Made by a program: the position numbers and the translations under genes. From NCBI GenBank assembly GCA_902494935.1, contig CABUVH010000118.1, positions 1 through 6,018 on the forward strand: a stretch of 6,018 bases of DNA, written 5' to 3'. Shown one piece after another: positions 1 to 5,787 of this stretch (the stretch's first letter is position 1; every line of letters begins with the position of its first letter). Below the pieces are notes generated by a model. It was not told the DNA's origin. It was given only the letters and a program-made list of their open reading frames with translations, and ran no database searches. Source of the DNA: an uncultured Collinsella sp. (GTDB lineage: Bacteria > Actinomycetota > Coriobacteriia > Coriobacteriales > Coriobacteriaceae).

Positions 1-82
1 CGCCGATGAGGTCAATTCGGATAGGCCTCGCTAGCTCCTAGTTACTTTTGTGAGAGACGCCGACTCGGCTCATCGAACATCA

Positions 83-118
83 AATGGGCTGGTTCTGGAT
101 ACCCAGAGCCAGCCCATT
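83..118 (-). terminator. Hairpin terminator of the repressor/membrane-protein unit
   Basis: The arms 83-98 and 103-118 form a 16-bp stem around a 4-nt loop (99-102). Only one pair is imperfect (93/108): an A-C mismatch on the minus transcript, a G-U wobble on the plus strand. It starts six nucleotides past the stop codon of the membrane-protein gene. The minus transcript continues with TTTGATGTT, a weak U-tract, so intrinsic termination is plausible but less certain than at 5728-5769. There is no U-run on the plus side. The remaining 82 bases to the left edge show no gene or structure I can support. Confidence 0.55.
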
Positions 119-123
119 ACGCA

Positions 124-708
124 TTAGATGTCGTCAGAGGAGTTGAGTTCTGCCTCGAGCTTGGCACGACGTCTTTTCGCCGTGAAAAACGTTGCGCACA
201 GGACAGCAAACGTGGCCGCGAAAATCGTCGCGCCGCAGAACACGCCCGTGGCCAGGTTCGCCAACCAAAAGACGCTTTCGAGCGGTACGATCTGCGCCTC
301 AGCGATACAGCGCATTGCGGCAATAACAAGCGCGAACGCGGCGCCGCTAAGACCGCTGAGAAGCAGGAAATATCCAACAGGAAGATACTCGGTTTGCCCA
401 AAACGATTGGTATCGACATAGCCCTTCCGCGTTTGCAGTCCTGCGCAAATCAACATCACGAGAACGAGCCACAAATACATGGCTGCCTCAAACGGCGCTG
501 CAAAGCCATGCGGCATTTCACTGGCGTCGCTGTGAACCCACGCAACCTGTCGAGCTATAAACTGGTAGAAAAAGATCATCAACATGCCAAACGAAAGCAG
601 CACGAAACCAATCTTGTAGACCTTCGCGCTCTCAGCCTCCAGGCGCTCATCCTTTGGGCCGGCATATTCACGCCACTTTTGCACGAGTTTTAAATCTTCA
701 AATTTCAT
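124..708 (-). CDS. Four-helix integral membrane protein of unknown function, repressor-linked
   Basis: Function is not recognised. The 194-aa protein has a charged N-terminus with a K-D-E-R stretch at residues 19-22. Four hydrophobic segments follow at about 33-54, 72-91, 111-132 and 149-176, then a basic Lys-Arg-Arg-Arg tail at 178-181 and an acidic end. The positive-inside rule (basic loop around 93-102, basic tail) puts both termini in the cytoplasm. There is no signal peptide, catalytic motif or transporter signature. The start is 9 nt after the repressor stop, and its weak ribosome site (AGAAG) overlaps that stop codon, which suggests translational coupling. The layout, a DER motif followed by four helices beside a small XRE repressor, recalls the uncharacterised membrane families (such as DUF6773 or DUF2178) often found with such regulators. 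The family name is a guess; the gene and its topology are well supported. Confidence 0.85.
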   Translation of the reverse strand: MKFEDLKLVQKWREYAGPKDERLEAESAKVYKIGFVLLSFGMLMIFFYQFIARQVAWVHSDASEMPHGFAAPFEAAMYLWLVLVMLICAGLQTRKGYVDTNRFGQTEYLPVGYFLLLSGLSGAAFALVIAAMRCIAEAQIVPLESVFWLANLATGVFCGATIFAATFAVLCATFFTAKRRRAKLEAELNSSDDI

Positions 709-717
709 AGCGAACTT

Positions 718-948
718 CTAAAGAGCGTTAGGGTCGACGTCGATCCCGTCTTCCCAAAACAGATCGTTCAACGTAACGCGCAGCGCTTTACAGATTGCCA
801 CACACAAGTTGAGCGTGGGGTTGTAGCCGCCCGCCTCGATAAGGCCGATGGTCTGGCGCGTAACGCCCACGGCCTCGGCCAAGTCAGCTTGCGAAAGGCC
901 AACCGCCGCGCGCGCCGCCTTCATGCGTAGGTTCCTTTTGCCCGGCAT
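718..948 (-). CDS. Small Cro/XRE-family helix-turn-helix transcriptional regulator
   Basis: A 76-aa single-domain DNA-binding protein. The five-helix Cro/C1-type HTH covers residues 8-64: the G-L-S-Q-A-D-L-A turn at 17-24 opens helix 2, the recognition helix is V-T-R-Q-T-I-G-L-I-E at 29-38, and the family signature G-x-Y-N-P-T-L at 40-46 is followed by the L-x-x-L-F end at 60-64. This matches the 65-75-aa stand-alone repressors of Firmicutes and Actinobacteria that are cotranscribed with small membrane proteins. An in-frame start exists at 1008, but I chose 948 because GAAAGGA lies 5 nt upstream of that ATG. The longer form would also add 20 residues lying before the HTH and would overlap the promoter -10 element. 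It has no dimerisation or ligand domain beyond the HTH. Likely role: repressor of its own two-gene unit through the motif array at 968-1059; this is inferred. Confidence 0.9.
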   Translation of the reverse strand: MPGKRNLRMKAARAAVGLSQADLAEAVGVTRQTIGLIEAGGYNPTLNLCVAICKALRVTLNDLFWEDGIDVDPNAL

Positions 949-953
949 GGAGT

Positions 954-960
954 TCCTTTC
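954..960 (-). promoter_or_regulatory. Ribosome binding site that decides the repressor start
   Basis: On the minus strand GAAAGGA is followed by five bases and then the ATG at 946-948. It is the only good Shine-Dalgarno match near the possible starts and argues against the upstream ATG at 1006-1008. Confidence 0.75.
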
Positions 961-967
961 GTAGTAA

Positions 968-1059
968 TGGACAGATATCCGTTGCAACATGACAGAAATA
1001 TATTGCATCCATCAAAGGATGTCAACTATATCTGTCATTATGAAAACCATGTCTGTCAT
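968..1059. repeat. Symmetric four-copy operator-like motif array
   Basis: Four copies of an 11-bp motif with consensus ATGACAGATAT. Two point right: 968-978 (TGGACAGATAT) and 989-999 (ATGACAGAAAT). Two point left: 1028-1038 (exact consensus on the minus strand) and 1049-1059 (ATGACAGACAT on the minus strand). Copies in the same orientation are exactly 21 bp apart, about two helical turns. Both inverted pairs share one centre at 1013.5, and a further short inverted repeat CATCC/GGATG (1006-1010 / 1017-1021) has the same centre. The array frames the promoter at 997-1025. It is most simply read as an operator for the adjacent XRE regulator; the binding protein is inferred, the geometry is seen directly. 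Confidence 0.8.
997..1025 (-). promoter_or_regulatory. Near-consensus sigma-A promoter of the repressor unit
   Basis: On the minus strand a perfect TTGACA (-35, bases 1025-1020) is followed by a 17-bp spacer and TATATT (-10, bases 1002-997, five of six matches). Transcription would start near 990, leaving a leader of about 42 nt before the ATG at 948. The inner copies of the 11-bp motif touch the -10 and lie just upstream of the -35, so a protein bound there would block polymerase. This is the strongest promoter in the window, which fits a gene that has to be held down by repression. Confidence 0.8.
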
Positions 1060-1100
1060 CGCCATGCGGACATTACAACTTCGGTTCACTATTCAAACTT

Positions 1101-1133
1101 ACTCGGACAGAACCGACTCGGTTTTGTCCGAGT
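1101..1133. repeat. 33-bp near-perfect palindrome in the divergent intergenic region
   Basis: Arms 1101-1116 and 1118-1133 are complementary around a single central base; the only imperfect pair is 1110/1124 (G-T). The arms begin ACTCGGACA and end TGTCCGAGT, and a nested AACCGA/TCGGTT sits at the centre. Neither strand has a U-run after it, so it does not look like an intrinsic terminator. It lies upstream of both promoters. The left arm contains GGACAGA, the core of the motif in the array at 968-1059. It could be a further protein-binding site or a cruciform-prone insulator. Confidence 0.65.
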
Positions 1134-1286
1134 AAACGTGATTGATAGTCGATCGATGTGCCCGCTCGTGCGATCAGCATCGTTCGATTTTGTTTAGTAA
1201 AACTAGATCCCTATTAAATAAAATTCATCTGTATCCAAATTTGTTTAACAATGCCGCGCTACCACTAAACACTATCCCTGTTAATC

Positions 1287-1300
1287 CGAACGATTGTTCG
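1287..1300. promoter_or_regulatory. LexA (SOS) box upstream of the topoisomerase operon
   Basis: The sequence CGAAC-GATT-GTTCG is a perfect 5+4+5 inverted repeat. It matches the CGAAC-N4-GTTCG operator bound by LexA in Gram-positive bacteria. It ends 16 bp before the -35 element of the candidate promoter at 1317-1345 and 100 bp before the ParE-like start codon. LexA control of parE-parC has, as I recall, been described in Bacillus subtilis, so DNA-damage control here is credible. The offset from the proposed promoter is the main doubt. Confidence 0.6.
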
Positions 1301-1316
1301 ATGGATTTCGTGTTGG

Positions 1317-1345
1317 TTGGAATCGCCCACGGGCTGGGCTATGCT
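1317..1345 (+). promoter_or_regulatory. Candidate promoter of the topoisomerase operon
   Basis: TTGGAA (1317-1322, four of six matches to the -35 consensus) is spaced 17 bp from TATGCT (1340-1345, four of six to the -10 consensus, with the conserved TA and final T). A start near 1352 would give a leader of about 49 nt. No other hexamer pair with acceptable spacing was found between 1140 and 1400, but a weaker or non-standard promoter cannot be excluded. Confidence 0.45.
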
Positions 1346-1377
1346 ACCTTGACTATCTATACGACTTAAATACACAA

Positions 1378-1395
1378 GAGGAAGTACCAAGAGAG
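1378..1395 (+). promoter_or_regulatory. Unusually placed Shine-Dalgarno region before the ParE-like gene
   Basis: The best anti-16S match, GAGGAA (1378-1383), lies 17 nt before the ATG at 1401, too far for normal use. A weaker AGAGAG (1390-1395) has 5-nt spacing. No in-frame ATG, GTG or TTG is suitably placed for the stronger site, so initiation probably uses the weaker one or is inherently inefficient. Confidence 0.4.
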
Positions 1396-1400
1396 CGAGC

Positions 1401-3398
1401 ATGGCAAAAAACACCGCAAACTATGGTAACGACAGTATTCGTCAGCTCAAGGACGAGGAGCGCGTACGCCTGCGCCCCGCCGTCATCTTTGGCTCGGACG
1501 GACTCGACGGCTGCGCGCATGCCGCCTTCGAGATCCTGTCCAACGCCGTTGACGAGGCGCGCCAGGGCTACGGCAAGCTCATCACCCTTACCGCCTTTCG
1601 CGATGGCTCTATCCAGGTAGAGGACAATGGCCGTGGCTGCCCGCTCGACTGGAACCCCTCCGAGAAGCGCTTTAACTGGGAGCTCGTCTTTTGCGAGCTC
1701 TACGCCGGCGGCAAATACAATAACAACCAGGGCGGCGACTACGACTTCTCGCTCGGTACCAACGGCCTGGGCTCGTGCGCGACCCAGTACGCCTCCGAGT
1801 ACATGGACGTCACGGTTTGGCGCGATGGCAACAAGTACTCCCTGCACTTTAAGAAGGGCAAGGTCGTCGGCGCCAAAAAGAAGGCACTCGAGATTGAGCC
1901 CAGCGACGAGGACCGCACCGGCACCACCATCAAATGGCGCCCCGATCTTGAAGTCTTTACCTCCATCAGCATCCCCCACGATTGGTATCGCGAGACCATG
2001 CGCCGCCAGGCCGTGGTCAACGCCAACGTGACCTTCCGTCTGCGCATCGAGGGCGACGACGGCGAGTTTTCCGAAGAGGACTTCTGCTACCCCAAGGGCA
2101 TCGAAGACTACGTGCTCGAGAAGGTCGGTACCGACTACCTCACCGAGCCCTTCTTTATCGAGGCCGACCGTCGCGGTCGCGACCGCGAGGACCTGCCCGA
2201 CTACAACGTCAAGATTACCGCGTGCATGTGCTTCTCGCGCACCTTCATGATGCAGGAGTACTACCACAACTCGTCATGGCTCGAGAACGGCGGCTCACCC
2301 GAGAAGGCGGCCCGTAGCGCTCTGACCAGCGCCATCGATGCCTACATTAAGCAACAGGGCAAGTACAACAAAAACGAGAGCGGCATCAAATGGCAGGACG
2401 TCCAGGACTGCCTGGTGCTGGTGACCAACTGCTTCTCCACCCAGACGTCCTACGAAAACCAGACCAAGAAGGCCATCAACAACCGCTTTATCCAGCAGGC
2501 TATGACGGCCTTCTTTAAGGAGCGCCTCTCGACTTACTTGATCGAGAACAAAGACGCCGCCAACAAGATCATGGAGCAGGTGCTCATCAACAAGCGTTCG
2601 CGCGAGAACGCCGAGAAAACGCGCCAGAGTATCAAAACCAACCTGCAGCAGAAGACCGACATGGCCAACCGCGTGCAGAAGTTCATCGACTGCCGCTCCA
2701 AGGACAAGAGCCGCCGCGAGATCTACATCGTAGAGGGTGACTCGGCAGCAGGTGCCATTCGCACCTCGCGCGATGCCGAGTTCCAGGGCGTCATGCCCGT
2801 CCGCGGCAAGATCCTCAACTGCCTGAAGGAGGATTATCCGCGCATCTTTAAGTCCGACATCATCATGGACCTCATGCGCGTGCTGGGCTGCGGCGTGGAG
2901 ATCAAGGACAAGCGCATCAAGAACCTTGGCGCCTTCGACCTGGACAACCTCAACTGGAACAAGGTCATCATCTGTACGGACGCCGACGTCGACGGTTATC
3001 ACATCCGCACGCTCGTACTCACCATGCTCTACCGCCTGGTGCCCACGCTTATCGACGAGGGCTACGTGTATATCGCCGAGTCGCCGCTCTACGAGATCAA
3101 CTGCAAAGAGAAGACCTACTTTGCCTACACCGAGCTCGAGAAGAACGGCATCCTTAAGGAGATCGGCGACCAAAAGTGCTCGATCAACCGCTCCAAGGGT
3201 CTTGGTGAGAACGACCCGGACATGATGTGGCTCACCACCATGAACCCCGAGACGCGTCGCCTGATCAAGGTTGAGCCCGAGGACGTCACCAAGATGGAAA
3301 CCATGTTCAACCTGTTGCTGGGCAACGACGAGGCGGGCCGCAAGCGCCATATCTCCGAGCACGGCAAGGAATACCTGGACCAGCTGGACCTGCAATAG
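1401..3398 (+). CDS. Type II DNA topoisomerase subunit B (ParE/GyrB-like, divergent)
   Basis: A 665-aa ATPase subunit that drives duplex passage with the subunit encoded next. The GHKL ATPase spans about 20-210: E44 (general base), N48 (Mg), D51 and E52 in the first motif, DNGRG at 75-79, the ATP lid as G-T-N-G-L-G at 119-124, and T-G-T-T at 173-176. The transducer follows, with the ATP-contacting Q-T-K at 354-356. The Toprim domain has EGDSA at 445-449 and D-A-D-V-D at 527-531, keeping the metal ligands E445, D527 and D529. The C-terminal region keeps K-G-L-G-E (599-603) and T-T-M-N-P-E-T-R (612-619). Length fits ParE or Gram-positive GyrB, without the enterobacterial GyrB insert. Family motifs are altered: F-G-S-D-G for Y-I-G-S-T near residue 30, N-G-L-G for H-G-V-G, and EGDSAA for EGDSAG. 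The partner lacks a GyrA-box, so a topoisomerase IV-like enzyme is favoured over gyrase. Confidence 0.93.
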   Translation: MAKNTANYGNDSIRQLKDEERVRLRPAVIFGSDGLDGCAHAAFEILSNAVDEARQGYGKLITLTAFRDGSIQVEDNGRGCPLDWNPSEKRFNWELVFCELYAGGKYNNNQGGDYDFSLGTNGLGSCATQYASEYMDVTVWRDGNKYSLHFKKGKVVGAKKKALEIEPSDEDRTGTTIKWRPDLEVFTSISIPHDWYRETMRRQAVVNANVTFRLRIEGDDGEFSEEDFCYPKGIEDYVLEKVGTDYLTEPFFIEADRRGRDREDLPDYNVKITACMCFSRTFMMQEYYHNSSWLENGGSPEKAARSALTSAIDAYIKQQGKYNKNESGIKWQDVQDCLVLVTNCFSTQTSYENQTKKAINNRFIQQAMTAFFKERLSTYLIENKDAANKIMEQVLINKRSRENAEKTRQSIKTNLQQKTDMANRVQKFIDCRSKDKSRREIYIVEGDSAAGAIRTSRDAEFQGVMPVRGKILNCLKEDYPRIFKSDIIMDLMRVLGCGVEIKDKRIKNLGAFDLDNLNWNKVIICTDADVDGYHIRTLVLTMLYRLVPTLIDEGYVYIAESPLYEINCKEKTYFAYTELEKNGILKEIGDQKCSINRSKGLGENDPDMMWLTTMNPETRRLIKVEPEDVTKMETMFNLLLGNDEAGRKRHISEHGKEYLDQLDLQ

Positions 3399-3432
3399 CA
3401 GTAAATCGACAACGACGGCCCATAAGAAGTTC

Positions 3433-3440
3433 AAGAGGAA
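3433..3440 (+). promoter_or_regulatory. Ribosome binding site supporting a GTG start
   Basis: AAGAGGAA precedes the GTG at 3444 by 3 nt, measured from its last A (4 nt from the AGGA core). No ATG is suitably placed nearby and the protein N-terminus fits the family, so GTG is the likely start of the ParC-like gene. Confidence 0.7.
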
Positions 3441-3443
3441 ATC

Positions 3444-5684
3444 GTGGCAAAGAAGAAGACGAAGAACCAGCCGAAGAAAAAGCAGGTTAACGCCGAGAAC
3501 GTCATCGGCCTGCACTCCGAGGTCACCGACCAGCCGATCACGCAGACGCTCGAGGTCAACTACATGCCCTACGCCATGAGTGTCAACGTCTCGCGTGCGT
3601 TCCCCGAGATTGACGGCTTTAAGCCCTCGCACCGCAAGCTGCTCTACACCATGTACAAGATGGGCCTGCTCAAGGGCGAGCGCCAGAAGAGCGCCAACAT
3701 CGTGGGCCAGACCATGAAGCTCAACCCGCACGGCGACGCCGCGATCTACGAGACGATGGTGCGCCTGGCGACGGGCAACGAAGCGCTGCTTGCGCCCTTC
3801 GTGGAGTCGAAGGGCAACTTTGGCAAGTACTATTCGGGCGATCTGAGCTACGCCGCCTCGCGTTATACCGAGGCCAAGCTCTCCCCCATCAGTGCCGAGA
3901 TCTTCAAGGACATCGACAAGGACCCGGTCGACTTCGTCGACAGCTACGACGGCGCCATGAAGGAGCCGCGCCTGCTGCCCACCACATTCCCCAATATTCT
4001 GGTTTCGGCCAACAAGGGCATCGGCGTCGCCATGGCATCCGACATCTGCGGCTTCAACCTCAACGAGGTCTGCACCGCAACGATGCACTACCTGCAGGAC
4101 CCCGACTGCGACCTGCTCGAATATATGCCCATGCCCGACTTCTCGACCGGCGGCGAGATTATCTACCGCCGCGAGGAGATGGAGAAGATCATCGAGACCG
4201 GCCTTGGCAGCTTCCAAATCCGCTCCCGCTGGCGCTGGATTCCCGAAGAGCGCATCATCGAGGTGTACGAGATCCCCTACACCACCAAGACCGATGTCAT
4301 CATCGAGCGCATCGTCAAGCTCTCCAAGGAGGGCAAGGTCAAGGAAATTGCCGACATCCGCGACGAGACCGATCTTTCGGGCCTTCGCATCGCCATCGAC
4401 CTTAAGCGCGGTGTCGACCCCGACAAGCTCATGGCCAAGCTCTATCGCTCGACCACGCTGCAGGATTCGTTCTCGTGCAACTTCAACGTGCTGGTCGATG
4501 GTTACCCTCGCGTTATGGGCGTGCGCCAGATCCTGCACGAGTGGGTCAAGTGGCGTATTGAGTCCACGCGCCGCCGCATTAACTTTGACCTGGGCAAAAA
4601 GTCCGAGCGCCTGCACCTGCTGCACGGCCTCGAGGCGATCTTGCTCGACATCGACAAGGCCATCGCCATCATCCGCGGCACCAAGCTCGAAGCCGAGGTC
4701 GTGCCCAACCTTATGAAGGGTTTCGACATCGACGAGACCCAGGCCGAGTTTGTCGCCGAGCTCAAGCTCCGCAACATCAACGAGGAGTACATCCTCAACC
4801 GCACCAAGGACATCGCTAAGCTTGAGGGCGAGATTGCCGAGCTTGAGGAGATCCTCTCCAGCGAGGAGAACATTAAGAAGGTCATCAGCGACGAGCTGGC
4901 TGCGGTCAACAAGAAATATGTGATGCCGCGTCGCACGGGCAGGATCGAGCCCCACGAGGTCATCGAGGTAAGCTTGGAGCCCGAGGTCGAGGAGTACCCG
5001 GTCACCATCATGCTCTCGCGCGATGGCTACCTTAAGAAGATGACGGACCGCGTGCTTAAGAAGGCGACCACGCTCAAGTACAAGGACGGCGACAAACCCT
5101 TTATCGAATTCCCGTCCTCCAACACCCACGAGCTGCTGGTCTTTACCAACAAGAGCCAGGTGTACAAGTGCAAGGTTGCGGCGTTTGAGGACACCAAGTC
5201 GGCCCAGCTGGGCTCGTACCTGCCCACCGACCTCGAGATGGAACCCGACGAGAGCGTCATCTGGGTCATCGACCCCGAGGACTACAAGGCCGACGTGTTG
5301 TTCGTCTTTGAGAACGGCCGCGTGGTGCGCGTCGCGCTTTCTGGATACGTCACCAAAACCAACCGCAAGCGCCTCAAGAACGCCATCTACGGTGGCAGCA
5401 AGCTGCTGTATGCCCAGGTGCTCAAGGAAGATCGCGACATCGCACTGGTCTCGAGCGACTATCGTTTGATGAACTTCAACACGTCGCTGCTCAAGACCAA
5501 GACGACTACCAACACGCAGGGCGTCCAGGCCTTTACGGCCAAGAAGGGCCGCTCGGTCACCACCGTCGGCACGACCGAGGAGATCCTTGGCGCCGGCGTC
5601 TCGGCCGAGAAATTCACCGCGCAGAGCCTCCCCTCCGCCGGTGCCCTCATGAAAGAAAACGACATGCCGAGTTTGTTTGACTAA
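3444..5684 (+). CDS. Type II DNA topoisomerase subunit A (ParC/GyrA-like, divergent)
   Basis: A 746-aa DNA cleavage/religation subunit. After a lysine-rich leader (residues 3-13) the winged-helix domain carries the N-P-H-G-D helix at 94-98 and the active-site tyrosine Y141 in A-A-S-R-Y-T-E. Y141 would form the covalent phosphotyrosyl link to DNA, with R140 beside it. The tower domain has G-I-G-V-A-M-A at 192-198, whose I193 corresponds to the DNA-bending isoleucine. A coiled coil at about 452-490 leads to the exit gate. Residues 518-746 form the beta-pinwheel domain, with repeated units such as S-R-D-G-Y-L-K-K (524-531). I find no GyrA-box (QRRGGKG), which argues for decatenation/relaxation rather than gyrase supercoiling. 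The positions equivalent to GyrA Ser83 and Asp87 are A99 and E103. It lies 45 nt after the ATPase subunit gene with no promoter or terminator between, so the two are cotranscribed. The start is GTG. Confidence 0.93.
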   Translation: MAKKKTKNQPKKKQVNAENVIGLHSEVTDQPITQTLEVNYMPYAMSVNVSRAFPEIDGFKPSHRKLLYTMYKMGLLKGERQKSANIVGQTMKLNPHGDAAIYETMVRLATGNEALLAPFVESKGNFGKYYSGDLSYAASRYTEAKLSPISAEIFKDIDKDPVDFVDSYDGAMKEPRLLPTTFPNILVSANKGIGVAMASDICGFNLNEVCTATMHYLQDPDCDLLEYMPMPDFSTGGEIIYRREEMEKIIETGLGSFQIRSRWRWIPEERIIEVYEIPYTTKTDVIIERIVKLSKEGKVKEIADIRDETDLSGLRIAIDLKRGVDPDKLMAKLYRSTTLQDSFSCNFNVLVDGYPRVMGVRQILHEWVKWRIESTRRRINFDLGKKSERLHLLHGLEAILLDIDKAIAIIRGTKLEAEVVPNLMKGFDIDETQAEFVAELKLRNINEEYILNRTKDIAKLEGEIAELEEILSSEENIKKVISDELAAVNKKYVMPRRTGRIEPHEVIEVSLEPEVEEYPVTIMLSRDGYLKKMTDRVLKKATTLKYKDGDKPFIEFPSSNTHELLVFTNKSQVYKCKVAAFEDTKSAQLGSYLPTDLEMEPDESVIWVIDPEDYKADVLFVFENGRVVRVALSGYVTKTNRKRLKNAIYGGSKLLYAQVLKEDRDIALVSSDYRLMNFNTSLLKTKTTTNTQGVQAFTAKKGRSVTTVGTTEEILGAGVSAEKFTAQSLPSAGALMKENDMPSLFD

Positions 5685-5727
5685 CAGTCGACTGGCCGGT
5701 TCCGATAGCCTAGTTCCCTTGCAACGC

Positions 5728-5769
5728 AACAAGGCCCGAATGGTTCAAATGAACCTTTCGGGCCTTGTT
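5728..5769. terminator. Bidirectional intrinsic terminator between convergent genes
   Basis: A 13-bp stem (5728-5740 with 5757-5769), one T-T mismatch, five further pairs (5742-5746 with 5751-5755) and a 4-nt AAAT loop. The plus transcript ends in TTGTTCGTTATT, and the minus transcript leaves the stem through TTGTTGCGTTG, so both directions have a usable U-rich tail. It lies 43 nt after the ParC-like stop and 18 nt beyond the stop of the leftward gene, fitting termination of both. Confidence 0.85.
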
Positions 5770-5787
5770 CGTTATTAGAAATGCGCG

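Noticed and set aside
1..82. Left-edge sequence checked for a tRNA or small RNA
   Set aside because: No cloverleaf or TTCGA-type T-loop with matching arms, and no stable hairpin beyond a five-pair GCCGA/TCGGC.
128..693. Plus-strand open frames opposite the membrane-protein gene
   Set aside because: The minus-strand protein has clear four-helix topology and a coupled start; the opposite frames have neither ribosome sites nor domain character.
968..1059. Possible short CRISPR-like or tandem repeat array
   Set aside because: The copies are only 11 bp, occur in both orientations and are symmetric about one centre, as expected for regulatory half-sites and not for CRISPR.
1154..1200. Possible hairpin terminator (CGATG/CATCG followed by a T-rich stretch)
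   Set aside because: The stem is only five pairs with a 19-nt interior, and no gene ends upstream of it on the plus strand.
967..1369. Two small plus-strand open frames (76 and 75 codons) in the intergenic region
   Set aside because: They run through the operator array, palindrome and LexA box, lack ribosome binding sites, and their composition does not resemble the genes of this genome.
1627..3579. Several plus-strand open frames of about 100-135 codons inside and across the topoisomerase genes
   Set aside because: They are Ser/Arg/Thr/Pro-rich +1 or +2 frame shadows of G+C-rich genes, without ribosome sites or family resemblance.
2295..5732. A 1145-codon open frame on the minus strand opposite both topoisomerase genes (and a second one at 1353-2267)
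   Set aside because: Both frames are exactly in codon register with the sense genes, so a stop would require a sense TTA, CTA or TCA codon. These are nearly absent here; the breaks near 2275 and 2296 are the TCA serine codons 292 and 299 of the ParE-like gene. The predicted proteins are low-complexity (L, V, D, A, G) with no recognisable domain.
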